From positions 930,001-994,000 of the forward strand of contig NZ_CP104302.1 of assembly GCF_025215495.1 (NCBI RefSeq): a DNA stretch of 64,000 nucleotides, written 5' to 3'. This DNA comes from Mycolicibacterium brumae. Its GTDB lineage: Bacteria > Actinomycetota > Actinomycetes > Mycobacteriales > Mycobacteriaceae. The notes under the pieces are model-generated. The model was not told the origin of the DNA, searched no databases, and saw only the letters and a program-made list of their open reading frames with translations. How positions within the stretch are numbered: position 1 is the stretch's first letter; every line of letters begins with the position of its first letter. A program made the position numbers and the translations under genes. Shown one piece after another: positions 25,685-34,765 of the stretch.

Positions 25685-28219
25685 ATGAGCAGGCAGCAGA
25701 CCGCGGTGGTGGTCGGACACGGCATGGTGGGACACCGATTCGTCGAAGCGCTGCGCGCCCGCGACGGCGAGGGCGCCTGGCGGATCGTGGTGTTCGGTGA
25801 GGAATCCGACGCCGCCTACGACCGGGTCGGGTTGTCGTCCTACGTCGGGGTCTGGGACCGCAGTCAGCTGGCGTTGCCCGGCAACGACTACGCCGGCGAC
25901 CCGCTGGTGCAGTTGCGGCTCGGCGAAACCGTCACCGCCATCGACACCGCCGCCCGGCTGGTGCGGACGCCAACGGGGGAGCAGCGCTACGACGCCCTGG
26001 TGCTGGCCACCGGCTCCTACGCCTTCGTGCCGCCGGTCGACGGCAGCGACGCCCGCGGCTGCCACGTCTACCGCACCCTCGACGACCTGGACGCGATCCG
26101 CGCCGACGCCGAAGCCGCGCTGGCCCGGGACCCGAACGCCGTCGGCATGGTGGTCGGCGGTGGCCTGCTCGGACTGGAGGCGGCGAACGCGCTGCGCAGC
26201 CTCGGCCTGCGCCCGCACGTGGTGGAGCGCAACCCGCGGCTGATGCCCCAGCAGGTGGACACCGGCGGCGGGGAGCACCTGGCCCGGATGATCACCGAAC
26301 TCGGCATCGACGTCACGTTGTCCTCGGGGACCGCGGCGATCACCCGCAATGCCGAGGACACCGCGCTGCAGGTCACCCTGGCCGACGAATCGGTCGTTGA
26401 GGTGGCGGTGGTGGTATTCGCCGCTGGTGTCCGCCCGCGCGACGAACTCGCCGCCGCGGCCGGCCTGGAGCTGGCCGAACGCGGCGGCGTGCTGACCGAC
26501 CTCCGCTGTGTGACAAGCGATCCGGCGGTCTTCGCGATCGGCGAGGTGGCCGCGATCGAAGGCCGCTGCTACGGCCTGGTCGGCCCCGGCTACAGCACCG
26601 CCGAGGTGGTCGCCGACCGGTTGCTGGGCGGCGACGCGTCCTTCGGCGGCGCGGACCTGTCCACCAAACTCAAACTGCTCGGGGTCGACGTCGCCAGCTT
26701 CGGCGACGCGATGGGCCTGACCCCCGGGGCGCTGGACGTGGTGGTCTCCGACCCGATCGGCGGAACCTACGCCAAGCTGGTGCTCTCTGACGACGCGCAG
26801 ACATTGCTCGGCGGCATCCTGGTGGGCGACGCCTCGCAGTACGGAGTGCTGCGCCCACTGGTCGGCTCGTCACTGCCCGGCGACCCGGTCTCGCTGATCG
26901 CACCCGCCGGCACGGGTGGCGGCGCCGCGATCGGGGTCGGCGCACTGCCCGCCGAGGCACAGATCTGCTCCTGCAACGACGTCACCAAGGCCACGCTGTG
27001 CTCGGCCATCGCCGACGGCTCCTGCACGGTCGCCGAGCTGAAGGGCTGCACCGGCGCGGGCACCTCCTGCGGATCGTGCGTGCCGTTGCTGTCGCAATTG
27101 CTCGAAGCCGAAGGCGTCACCGTCTCGAAAGCCTTGTGCGAGCACTTCTCCCAGTCCCGCGCCGAGCTGTTCGAACTGATCCAGGCCAGCGGGCTGCGGA
27201 CCTTCTCCGCGTTGATCGCCCGGTTCGGGTCCGGCACCGGCTGTGACATCTGCAAGCCCACCGTCGCCTCCATCCTGGCGTCCACCAGCTCCGATCACAT
27301 CCTCGACGGTGAGCAGGCCTCGCTGCAGGACTCCAATGACCATTTCCTGGCCAATATCCAGCGCAACGGCACCTACTCGGTGGTGCCGCGGATGCCCGGC
27401 GGGGATGTCACCGCCGAGCAACTGATCGTGATCGGCGAGATCGCCCGCGATTTCGGGCTGTACACCAAGATCACCGGCGGCCAGCGCATCGACATGTTCG
27501 GGGCCACCGTCGACCAACTGCCGCTGATCTGGCGGCGGCTGGTGGACGCCGGCATGGAATCCGGTCAGGCGTACGGGAAGTCGCTGCGAACCGTGAAGAG
27601 CTGCGTCGGCACCGACTGGTGCCGCTACGGCCAGCAGGACTCGGTGCAGATGGCGATCGACCTGGAACTGCGCTACCGCGGGCTGCGCTCGCCGCACAAG
27701 ATCAAGATGGGCGTCTCCGGCTGCGCCCGGGAATGCGCGGAGGCGCGCAGCAAGGACGTCGGCGTCATCGCCACCGAATCCGGCTGGAACCTCTACGTCG
27801 GCGGCAACGGCGGTATGACGCCGCGGCACGCCCAACTGCTGGCTTCCGACCTCGACGGCCAGACGCTGGTGCGGTATGTCGACCGCTTCCTGATGTACTA
27901 CATCCGCACCGCGGATCGGTTGCAGCGCACCGCATCCTGGGTGGAGTGCCTCGACGGCGGGATGGACCGGCTGCGCGAGGTCATCGTCGATGACGCGCTG
28001 GGCCTCAACGCCGATTTCGAAGAGGCGGTGGCCCGGCACGTCGACGGCTACGCCTGCGAATGGAAGGGCGTGCTGGAGGATCCGGACAAGCTGGCCCGGT
28101 TCGTCTCCTTCGTCAACGCACCCGGGGCGCCGGATCCGACGGTGTCCTTCGGGGAGAAGAACGGCCGCAAGGTGCCGGTGCTGATCGGCAGTCCCACGCT
28201 CGCAGTCAGGAAGGGCTGA
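25685..28219 (+). CDS. nirB: nitrite reductase [NAD(P)H] large subunit
   Basis: Siroheme nitrite reductase of 844 residues, reducing nitrite to ammonium in the cytosol. In order: FAD/NAD oxidoreductase domain (VVVGHGMVGHRFVEAL, VVGGGLLGLEAANAL), a BFD-type [2Fe-2S] domain (ICSCNDVTK ... GTSCGSCVPLL, near residues 425-465), a second short BFD-like piece (GTGCDICKP), then the nitrite/sulfite reductase halves with the four cluster/siroheme cysteines in SCVGTDWCRYG (about 640) and GVSGCARECAEA (about 680). A good ribosome site (GAGGAG) precedes ATG 25685. It lies 129 bp after the nitrate reductase gene and 3 bp before nirD. Confidence 0.97.
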   Translation: MSRQQTAVVVGHGMVGHRFVEALRARDGEGAWRIVVFGEESDAAYDRVGLSSYVGVWDRSQLALPGNDYAGDPLVQLRLGETVTAIDTAARLVRTPTGEQRYDALVLATGSYAFVPPVDGSDARGCHVYRTLDDLDAIRADAEAALARDPNAVGMVVGGGLLGLEAANALRSLGLRPHVVERNPRLMPQQVDTGGGEHLARMITELGIDVTLSSGTAAITRNAEDTALQVTLADESVVEVAVVVFAAGVRPRDELAAAAGLELAERGGVLTDLRCVTSDPAVFAIGEVAAIEGRCYGLVGPGYSTAEVVADRLLGGDASFGGADLSTKLKLLGVDVASFGDAMGLTPGALDVVVSDPIGGTYAKLVLSDDAQTLLGGILVGDASQYGVLRPLVGSSLPGDPVSLIAPAGTGGGAAIGVGALPAEAQICSCNDVTKATLCSAIADGSCTVAELKGCTGAGTSCGSCVPLLSQLLEAEGVTVSKALCEHFSQSRAELFELIQASGLRTFSALIARFGSGTGCDICKPTVASILASTSSDHILDGEQASLQDSNDHFLANIQRNGTYSVVPRMPGGDVTAEQLIVIGEIARDFGLYTKITGGQRIDMFGATVDQLPLIWRRLVDAGMESGQAYGKSLRTVKSCVGTDWCRYGQQDSVQMAIDLELRYRGLRSPHKIKMGVSGCARECAEARSKDVGVIATESGWNLYVGGNGGMTPRHAQLLASDLDGQTLVRYVDRFLMYYIRTADRLQRTASWVECLDGGMDRLREVIVDDALGLNADFEEAVARHVDGYACEWKGVLEDPDKLARFVSFVNAPGAPDPTVSFGEKNGRKVPVLIGSPTLAVRKG

Positions 28220-28222
28220 ACC

Positions 28223-28621
28223 ATGACCGTCGCATTCGATCTGCATCGCTGGACCCGGGACTGGACGCCGGCCTGCCCGCTGGAGCGCCTCGAGCCGCTA
28301 CGCGGAGTGGCGGTGCTGCTGCCCGACGGCGCCCAGGCCGCGCTGTTCCGGCTGGCCGACGGCCGGATCAAGGCGATTGGCAATATCGACCCTATCGGCC
28401 GGGCGGCGGTGCTGTCCCGCGGCATCGTCGGGGACCGGGGTGGATTCCCCGTCGTCATCTCGCCGCTGAAAAAGCAGGCGTTCTCACTGCTGGACGGCCG
28501 CTGCCTGGACGTCGACGGGGTCTATGTGCCGGTGTACGCCACCCGGATCACCCTGGACGGAACGATTTTCGTGGCCAACACTCCGGACGTGCGGTTCGGC
28601 TACCGGACCCGCAGCGCCTGA
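28223..28621 (+). CDS. nirD: nitrite reductase small subunit
   Basis: A 132-residue NirD, a Rieske-fold subunit that accompanies NirB. The fold pattern is visible (VAVLLPDGAQAALFRLADGR, GGFPVVISPLKKQAFSLLDG, GVYVPVYATRI), while the Cys-X-His pairs that bind [2Fe-2S] in true Rieske proteins are absent, as is normal for NirD. It starts 3 bp after nirB, so it is in the same operon. No gene follows on this strand. Confidence 0.95.
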   Translation: MTVAFDLHRWTRDWTPACPLERLEPLRGVAVLLPDGAQAALFRLADGRIKAIGNIDPIGRAAVLSRGIVGDRGGFPVVISPLKKQAFSLLDGRCLDVDGVYVPVYATRITLDGTIFVANTPDVRFGYRTRSA

Positions 28622-28979
28622 GGTTAAGCGTGTTGCTGCTGGGGTACGCGTGACACGGGGTGACCCTTCTCGGACGGGGGTCGTCGCATGTGGAGGCCTT
28701 TGGCGCAGCAGCGGCACGGCGATTGGCGCCGAGCGGCCGGTTTCTGCACGCAATGGTCCTCGAGTGGCCGGTTTCTGCACAAACAGGCCCGCGAACGGCC
28801 CGATAGGGCACGAGCGGCCCGCGGTGTCCGCTCTGCGGGGAGGAGTCCTGGGCTTTTGTGCACATCGTTGGCCGCTCGTGGCCCCGGCCACTCAGAATCT
28901 GCCCCAGAAGACACCCGGCCGCCGCAATCGTCTGCCGCCATGGTGCGGAATCTTGGCAGTCCCAGCGGCGGTGGGCCGA
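28622..28979. other. gene-free stretch with GC-rich repeats
   Basis: These 358 bp between the convergent ends of nirD and the chelatase gene hold no credible gene: open frames in it have no ribosome site and no recognisable protein. It contains the direct repeat at 28731-28780 and several further GCGGCC-containing words (28811-28817, 28871-28880) that can pair with one another. The stretch probably carries the transcription ends of both nitrate operons. Confidence 0.6.
28731..28780. repeat. 19-bp direct repeat, 31-bp period
   Basis: GAGCGGCCGGTTTCTGCAC (28731-28749) recurs with one change as GAGTGGCCGGTTTCTGCAC (28762-28780). A very similar word, GAGCGGTCGGTTGCGCAC, forms the arm of the palindrome after rho (54604-54621), pointing to a dispersed intergenic repeat family in this genome. 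Confidence 0.7.
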
Positions 28980-29726
28980 TTACGCCACCGTTAGCCCGTT
29001 GGAGAATTGCTGAAACTTGTTGTGGCGCCGAGGCTGCCGCTCGAACCAGGTCCGTTCGCGCCGGGCGCAGGCCAGCCGGACGACCGCCGGGTGCAGGCCC
29101 AGCGGTTCGGCGACGGCATCCGCGCCGGATTCCCGCAGCCGCTGCTGGAACAACCCCTCGGCCAGCAGATACGACGCGATCACCACCCGCCCGCCGCTCT
29201 CGGCCCGGCGTCGGGCGACGACCTCGGCCACCAGCGGGTAGCCGTTTCCATCCTGGCTGGGCGCGGCGAAGCCGATGTCCACCCGCCGGCCCACCAGCGC
29301 CGACAGCGTCGCCGCGGTGGCCCGCAGCTGGCTTTGCGCGTACCGGTCCCGGGTGCCGGCAACCGCCATCACCACGGCGTCGCCGTGCCGCCAGCCGGCT
29401 TCGATGAGCCGCCCGAGCAGCGCGCGGGTCAAATCCGGGGAGGGGCCCAGCGAATCGGTGACGGTGACATTGCGATGCCCGGAGGCGGCGATCAACGCCG
29501 GCAGGTCGGTGCGGACGTGATACCCGGCGGACAGGAAAGCCGGAACCACCACCGTCGGCTCGTCGGCGACCGCCGCCAGCACCTCGGTGGGACTGGGGCC
29601 CAACACGTCGACGAACGCGGTCCGCACCGGTTCGCCCAACCGCGCGGCCATCTTGCCCGCGAGGTCGCCGATCATCGCCACCCCGTGCGGGTTGGCGGTG
29701 CCGTGCGCCACCAGCAGCGTGCCCAT
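28980..29726 (-). CDS. sirohydrochlorin chelatase, CbiX/SirB type
   Basis: A 248-residue two-half chelatase expected to insert Fe2+ into sirohydrochlorin to give siroheme, the cofactor of NirB. The N-terminus GTLLVAHGT supplies the first metal-binding His and AFLSAGYHVRTDLP the second; the C-terminal half repeats the fold (VVIASYLLAEGLFQQRL). ATG 29726 gives the usual family start; an in-frame ATG at 29756 would overlap the 3' end of the NnaR gene. It is the last gene of the narK-nnaR-chelatase operon. Cobalt insertion (CbiX) is the alternative, but context favours siroheme. Confidence 0.88.
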   Translation of the reverse strand: MGTLLVAHGTANPHGVAMIGDLAGKMAARLGEPVRTAFVDVLGPSPTEVLAAVADEPTVVVPAFLSAGYHVRTDLPALIAASGHRNVTVTDSLGPSPDLTRALLGRLIEAGWRHGDAVVMAVAGTRDRYAQSQLRATAATLSALVGRRVDIGFAAPSQDGNGYPLVAEVVARRRAESGGRVVIASYLLAEGLFQQRLRESGADAVAEPLGLHPAVVRLACARRERTWFERQPRRHNKFQQFSNGLTVA

Positions 29727-29742
29727 CAGACGGCGCTGCCCA

Positions 29743-30864
29743 TCAGGCCGCCTCATCCAGAGCCAGCCGGTAGCCGCGTTTGACGACCGTGGCCACAATT
29801 TCCTTGTGGCCCAAACTGGTTCGCAACCGGGCGATCGCGGCCTCCACCGCGTGTGGGTCCTCGCCGCCGAGTGCGGCGAGCATCTCCTCGCGGCTGACGA
29901 CGGTGCCGGGGGCGCGGGCCAGCAACCGCAGCAACAGCAGTGACGTCGGGGTCAGTTCGCGGGGTTCGCCGTCGACAACTGCTCGCGCCGCGCGTACCCC
30001 GAGGGTGTGGCCGGCGACCGGGAGGTCCGGCCGCAGCTCCGGCAGCTGCTGCTCCACGCAGCGGGCCAGCGCGCCCAGGCGCATCCGTTCAGGGGTGACG
30101 GGTTCGATGCCGATGCGCTGTAGTGGGCCCGCGGTGACCGGCCCGACGCAGAACGGGATCACCGGTCCGGCCAGCGCGGCGCGGACCCCGTCGAACAGGC
30201 GCAGCTCCCGCGCCCGCAGCAGCGTCGAGGCGACCGCGGGCGCTGAGGTGAACGTCACCGCGTCGACCTGCGACAACGCGATCGCCTCGATCACGGAGTC
30301 CAGGCCGGTGGTGTCGGCGGGCTGCTCCCAGCGGTACACCGGCACTTCCAGCACCTGCGCGCCCAGGGCGGTCAGACCGTCGACGAAACCGGGGTTGGGG
30401 TCCCAGGCCTCCGGCGCGCCGTGCAGCTGCACGGCCACCCGGACACCGCCCAGGTCGTCGCCGCGCAGGTGCTCCAGCAGTTCCGGAGACGACTCCGAGG
30501 CCGGGGACCATTCCTCGCGCAGACCCGCCGCGCGCAACGCGCCGGTGGGCTTGGGGCCGCGGGAAAGCACCCGGGCGCCGGCGAGGGCGGCCAGCAGCGG
30601 TCCGGCCAGGCCCCACGCCTCGGCGGCCTCGACCCAGCCGCGGAACCCGATGCCGGTGGTGGCGATCAGCACGTCGGGCGGGTTGGCGATCACCGATTCG
30701 GTGGCCTCGCGCAACCGGGCGTCATCAACCAGCGGGATCATCGCGATGGCCGGAGCGGACACGACGGACGCGCCACGCCTGATCAACAGGGTGGCGAGTT
30801 CGTCGGCGCGGCGCGCGGCGGTGATAGCCACGGTGAAACCGATCAGCGGTTCCGCCGCGGTCAT
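29743..30864 (-). CDS. nnaR: HemD-like/winged-helix regulator of nitrate assimilation (NnaR)
   Basis: A 373-residue protein with an N-terminal uroporphyrinogen-III synthase fold (FTVAITAARRADELATLLIRRGA, ATTGIGFRGWVEAAEAWG, VDAVTFTSAPAVASTLL) and a C-terminal OmpR/PhoB winged helix (residues about 285-370, ELTPTSLLLLRLLARAPGTV, AIARLRTSLGHKEIVATVVKRGYRL). This fusion is the architecture of actinobacterial NnaR, which acts with GlnR on nitrate/nitrite genes. Whether the HemD part still makes uroporphyrinogen III is open; a tetrapyrrole-linked role next to the chelatase gene is suggestive. The ATG overlaps the narK stop by 4 bp. Confidence 0.9.
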   Translation of the reverse strand: MTAAEPLIGFTVAITAARRADELATLLIRRGASVVSAPAIAMIPLVDDARLREATESVIANPPDVLIATTGIGFRGWVEAAEAWGLAGPLLAALAGARVLSRGPKPTGALRAAGLREEWSPASESSPELLEHLRGDDLGGVRVAVQLHGAPEAWDPNPGFVDGLTALGAQVLEVPVYRWEQPADTTGLDSVIEAIALSQVDAVTFTSAPAVASTLLRARELRLFDGVRAALAGPVIPFCVGPVTAGPLQRIGIEPVTPERMRLGALARCVEQQLPELRPDLPVAGHTLGVRAARAVVDGEPRELTPTSLLLLRLLARAPGTVVSREEMLAALGGEDPHAVEAAIARLRTSLGHKEIVATVVKRGYRLALDEAA

Positions 30865-32297
30865 CCGTTGCCGAGGGCTGGCACGCGATTGGCTGAGGTC
30901 ACGCCCACAAGCGTGTCACGCCGAGCCCGCGGTGTCGAAACGGTGGACGGCCCGCCGGGAACCCGCACATACATCCACCAGGTCAGTGCCGCGGCCAGCA
31001 CATACGCCGTGCCGAACACGCAGAACGCGACAGTGGCGGCGCCGGTGGCCTGATACGACGTGCGCAGCACCAGGTTGATTCCCACGCCGCCGAGCCCGCC
31101 GATGGCGCCGGCGATGCCGATCACCGCCCCGGACATGGCCCGCGAGTAATGCACCCGGGTGGCCTCGTCGGTGTCCATGCCGCGGGCTTCGGCCTCGAAG
31201 ATCGACGGGATCATCTTGTACACCGAGCCGTTGCCCAGGCCGCTGAGCAGGAACAACAGAATGAAGCCGGTGAAGTAGCCGATCAGCACGGCGCCGGAGG
31301 GCGCTCCACCGCTGGTGGACAGGTCGGCCCCGATCAGCACCCCGGCGCCGACGACCATGCCGGCGAACACCAGCATCGTCACCCGGCCGCCACCGAAGCG
31401 GTCGGCGAGCTTGCCGCCGTAGACCCGGGCCAGCGACCCGAGCAGCGGGCCCAGGAAGGCGATCTGTGCGGCGTGCAGAGACGCCTCGGCCGGGCTCTGT
31501 CCGGCGGCCCGGTAGCTGGTGGCCATCACCTGGCCGAACGCGAAGGAGAATCCGATGAAGGACCCGAACGTGCCGATGTAGAGCAGCGCGATGATCCAGG
31601 TCTGCCGGTGCTTGGCGGCCGCCCGCATGGCCGCGACGTCCACGGTCGGAATGTCGAGGTTGTCCATGAACAGCGCGGCCCCGATCCCGGCGACAGCCAG
31701 CAGCACCAGGTACACCGCGCACACCCAGTAGGGCTGCTGGTCGCCGGCAACGGCGATCACCAGCAGCCCCACCAGCTGTACGGCCGGAACCCCGATGTTC
31801 CCGCCGCCGGCATTGAGCCCCAGGGCCCAGCCCTTGAGGCGCTGTGGGAAGAAAGCGTTGATGTTGGTCATCGACGAGGCGAAGTTGCCGCCGCCGAAAC
31901 CGGTCAGGGCCGCGCACAGCAGGTAGACCCACAACGGTTGGCCCGGATTGGCCAGGATGACGATGGTCGCGATGACCGGGACGGCCAGCACGAACGCGGA
32001 GAAGACCGTCCAGTTGCGGCCACCGAACCGCGCGGTGGCCAGGGTGTAGGGCAGCCGCAGACAGGAGCCCACCAGGGTGGCTGTCGCAGCGATCAGGAAC
32101 TTGTCCGCGGCGGTGATTCCGTAGACCGACTCCGGCATGAACAACACCATCACCGACCACAGTGACCACACCGAGAACCCGACGTGCTCAGCGACGACCG
32201 ACCACAGCAGGTTTCGCTTGGCGACCTTCTCCCCGCCGCCGCGCCACTGATCGAGGTTCTCCGGATCCCAATCGGTGATGGTGTGTGAACGCCTCAC
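30861..32297 (-). CDS. narK: nitrate/nitrite MFS transporter
   Basis: NarK/NasA-type major facilitator of 478 residues and about 12 membrane helices, importing nitrate and/or exporting nitrite. The two family signatures are present: TGFGGGNFASSMTNINAFFP and SGLGNGSVYKMIPSIF, with the substrate-binding Arg in GSCLRLPYTLA. GTG 32297 follows AGGAG by about 8 nt. It heads the minus-strand operon with nnaR and the chelatase, and is divergent from a MarR gene. Its orientation means that import and regulation converge on the reductase operon instead of sharing a promoter region with it. Confidence 0.95.
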   Translation of the reverse strand: MRRSHTITDWDPENLDQWRGGGEKVAKRNLLWSVVAEHVGFSVWSLWSVMVLFMPESVYGITAADKFLIAATATLVGSCLRLPYTLATARFGGRNWTVFSAFVLAVPVIATIVILANPGQPLWVYLLCAALTGFGGGNFASSMTNINAFFPQRLKGWALGLNAGGGNIGVPAVQLVGLLVIAVAGDQQPYWVCAVYLVLLAVAGIGAALFMDNLDIPTVDVAAMRAAAKHRQTWIIALLYIGTFGSFIGFSFAFGQVMATSYRAAGQSPAEASLHAAQIAFLGPLLGSLARVYGGKLADRFGGGRVTMLVFAGMVVGAGVLIGADLSTSGGAPSGAVLIGYFTGFILLFLLSGLGNGSVYKMIPSIFEAEARGMDTDEATRVHYSRAMSGAVIGIAGAIGGLGGVGINLVLRTSYQATGAATVAFCVFGTAYVLAAALTWWMYVRVPGGPSTVSTPRARRDTLVGVTSANRVPALGNG

Positions 32298-32480
32298 GGC
32301 CGTCGCTCCTGACCCGGCGGGATCTCCGCCGATGGGTCAAAAGCTAGGGACGACGTGTTTCGCGGCTCGGCTCGCGCGGTGTCGCAACGGTGAACTCGTT
32401 CTCACCGGGTCGCGGGCGCCGCGGTGAGGTCGGCCGGTCTTCACCCTGTCCTCTCCGGGTTCGCGTGGGATACTCACACG

Positions 32481-32957
32481 GTGGGACGTCACTCTGTGAG
32501 CGAAGCTTCCGAGGATGAGTTGTTGGCGTTTCAGACAGCGACCAGAGACCTTGTCGGCTTGGCCCTGCGCAGCGTCGAACGGGCGAACCTGACCATTCCC
32601 CAGTACCGGCTGTTGCAGGTGTTGGCCGACCTCGGCACGGTGAGCTCCAGCCGGTGCGCCAAGGCGCTGGGTGTCGCCGGGTCGTCGGTGACCCGGCTGG
32701 CTGACCGGCTGCACGCCGCCGGCTATCTGGTCCGGGGCGACGATCCGGACAATCGCAGCGTGGTGACGTTGAGCTTGACCACCACCGGCCGTCGGGCCGT
32801 GCGCCAGGTGACGGCGCACCGGAGCAAAGAACTGGCCAGGGCGCTGCGGGGATTGGATCCGGATGAACGGGCGGCCTGCGTGAATGTGCTGACCGCACTG
32901 CACGACCGCCTCGGCGTCGGCGCCGACGACGACGCCGCCCACCCGCTGCCGGTATAG
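32481..32957 (+). CDS. MarR-family transcriptional regulator
   Basis: A 158-residue MarR-type protein: N-terminal dimer helix, IPQYRLLQVLADLG, recognition helix SSSRCAKALGVAGSSVTRLADRLHAAG and wing VRGDDPDNRSVVTLSLTTTGRRAV. GTG 32481 lies immediately after a GATACT -10-like box and may be leaderless; GTG 32496 is a shorter option. It is divergent from narK (183 bp between the starts) and precedes an Ldh2-family gene by 38 bp, so either may be its target. Confidence 0.88.
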   Translation: MGRHSVSEASEDELLAFQTATRDLVGLALRSVERANLTIPQYRLLQVLADLGTVSSSRCAKALGVAGSSVTRLADRLHAAGYLVRGDDPDNRSVVTLSLTTTGRRAVRQVTAHRSKELARALRGLDPDERAACVNVLTALHDRLGVGADDDAAHPLPV

Positions 32958-32995
32958 CGCGCCGCCGGCATCGCCTGTTCGCCTACCATCGCGGC

Positions 32996-34030
32996 ATGCC
33001 TGAGGAGTCGGTGACGTCGTTCGAGGAGCTTGTCGCCCGGCTGCGGCGGATCTTCGTCAACGCCGGAGCGTCGCCGCAGCAGGGGGCCGCGGTTGCCCGG
33101 GTGATCGCCTCCGGCGAGCGGGACGGCGCGAAGTCCCACAGCGTCTACCGCGTCGAGGTCTGCCTGAAGTCGATGCGCGCCGGCACCGTCGACGCCACCG
33201 CCGTGCCTGAGCTCCGCGACGACGGCTCGCCCATCATTCGGGTGCTGGGGAACCGGGGATTCTCTTGTGCCGCTTTCGAATTGGCGCTTCCGGTGCTGGC
33301 CGAGCGGGCGCGCCAATGCGGACTGGCCGCGCTGGTGCTCAACGACGTCGGGCATTTCTCCGCGCTCTGGTACGAGGTGGAGTCGGTCGCGGACCGGGGT
33401 CTCGCCGGGATGGCCATGTGTCCCAGCTATTCGGCGGTGGCGCCGGCTGGTGGCAGCCGCCCGCTGCTGGGCACCAACCCGTTCGCCTTCGGTTGGCCGC
33501 GGCCGGACGGGCCACCGTATGTCTTCGACTTCGCCACCAGTGTGGCCGCGCGCGGGGAGATCGAACTGCGCCGCCGAGCCGGCGACCCGATCCCGGAAGG
33601 CTGGGCGGTGGACGCCGACGGCGCCCCGACCACCGATCCGGACGCGGCGCTGGCCGGCGCCATGCTTCCGTTCGGCGGCCATAAGGGGTCGGCGATTGCG
33701 ACCATGGTCGAATTGCTCGCCGGCGCCCTGATCGGGGACATGTCCAGCCGCGAGGTGCTCGACGACCTCGGTGGCACCTCGCTGGTTCCGGTGCACGGCG
33801 AGTTGATCCTGGCGTTCGACCCGGCGCGGTTCGCCGCGGGCCGCGACGCCGACCCGGCGCGGCAGGGCGAGGCGCTGTTCGAGGCGATCACCGGCCAGGG
33901 CGCCCGGCTGCCGTCGATGCGCCGATATGCCGCGCGGGAGCGGGCCGCGACTCAGGGGATCACGCTGACCGCCGAGGAACAGGCCCAACTGAACCGGTTC
34001 GAAGAGCACGGACTCGACGCGCTGTCCTGA
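32996..34030 (+). CDS. Ldh2/malate-lactate dehydrogenase-family oxidoreductase
   Basis: A 344-residue NAD(P)H enzyme of the YbiC/YlbC-type (Ldh2) family, unrelated in fold to classical Rossmann dehydrogenases. Marks include SHSVYRVEVCLKSMRAGTVD, LNDVGHFSALWYEVES, GTNPFAFGWPR and PFGGHKGSAIATMVELLAGAL. HFSALW and GGHKGSAIATMVELL resemble delta1-piperideine-2-carboxylate/delta1-pyrroline-2-carboxylate reductases (DpkA), so an imino-acid reductase in D-lysine or proline breakdown is at least as likely as malate or ureidoglycolate dehydrogenase. ATG 32996 is 38 bp after the MarR gene. Confidence 0.82.
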   Translation: MPEESVTSFEELVARLRRIFVNAGASPQQGAAVARVIASGERDGAKSHSVYRVEVCLKSMRAGTVDATAVPELRDDGSPIIRVLGNRGFSCAAFELALPVLAERARQCGLAALVLNDVGHFSALWYEVESVADRGLAGMAMCPSYSAVAPAGGSRPLLGTNPFAFGWPRPDGPPYVFDFATSVAARGEIELRRRAGDPIPEGWAVDADGAPTTDPDAALAGAMLPFGGHKGSAIATMVELLAGALIGDMSSREVLDDLGGTSLVPVHGELILAFDPARFAAGRDADPARQGEALFEAITGQGARLPSMRRYAARERAATQGITLTAEEQAQLNRFEEHGLDALS

Positions 34031-34046
34031 CGGCGCACCGTTGGGG

Positions 34047-34643
34047 TCAGGACACTCTGAGGAACCCTCCGGTGCTGTCGTAGTACACGGTCTGCCGGTC
34101 CCGCTCTGGGCCGTTCACCACGTAAATCTCGACTTCGTTGGTCTCGCGGTTCCGGTTGACGGTCACTCCACCGGGCGCAGACAGATCCTCGGGTGCACCC
34201 GTAACCCGGTTGAATGAATCGTTCCAGGTGATCACCAGTGTTTCCGCCGACACCGTGTTGGCGGGGAAGGTCTCGGTCAGCAGTGCGTCGTAGTTCTCGG
34301 AGCCGCCGTAGTCGTACGGCCGGACGTCACGGCGGCCGTCCGGGTAGGCCACGTACTGGTTGAACTCGGTGGGTTTGGCGGGATCCAGGGCGTCCACGCT
34401 CCCGCTGCCGGAGACTCCCACCGAGATCATCCGCGCCTGGATCTGATCCAGCGGGGCGCCCGCCAACTCCGTGAGCGCGGTGAACAGGCCGTTCACCGTG
34501 TCCAGGGTCAGCGCGGTCGGTGTCTGCTCAATCTGTTGGGCGACCGTCGATCCCGCCGGCGCCTCGGTCCTGGCGCCGCCGCAAGCGACCAAAGACGCGC
34601 CGAGCAGCACCGTGCCCATGAACACCGACAGCCGGATCAGCAT
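34047..34643 (-). CDS. putative secreted lipoprotein, unknown function
   Basis: A 198-residue protein with a clear lipoprotein signal: MLIRLSVFMGTVLLGASLVAC, lipobox SLVAC, Cys21. AAGGAG precedes ATG 34643 at good spacing. The mature part has a helical segment (VAQQIEQTPTALTLDTVNGL) and a beta-rich C-terminus. I recognise no family; it is convergent with the Ldh2-type gene, with 16 bp between the stops. Confidence 0.65.
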   Translation of the reverse strand: MLIRLSVFMGTVLLGASLVACGGARTEAPAGSTVAQQIEQTPTALTLDTVNGLFTALTELAGAPLDQIQARMISVGVSGSGSVDALDPAKPTEFNQYVAYPDGRRDVRPYDYGGSENYDALLTETFPANTVSAETLVITWNDSFNRVTGAPEDLSAPGGVTVNRNRETNEVEIYVVNGPERDRQTVYYDSTGGFLRVS

Positions 34644-34765
34644 CTTCTTCTAGCTCCTTGCGAACGCAATAAGTGGACTTACTCACCCTATGGGAGCCGG
34701 CCGGGTGGCGGGGAGAGTCGGGCGGATGCGCCGTCCCCGCGGACCCGCGGCGGTGGGACGTCCGC

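Noticed and set aside
26870..28246. A 458-codon minus-strand frame
   Set aside because: Antisense to nirB, which is plainly the coding strand.
32360..32420. Possible GlnR box before narK
   Set aside because: The best match to GTNAC-N6-GNAAC had two mismatches at key bases, so it was not listed as a feature.
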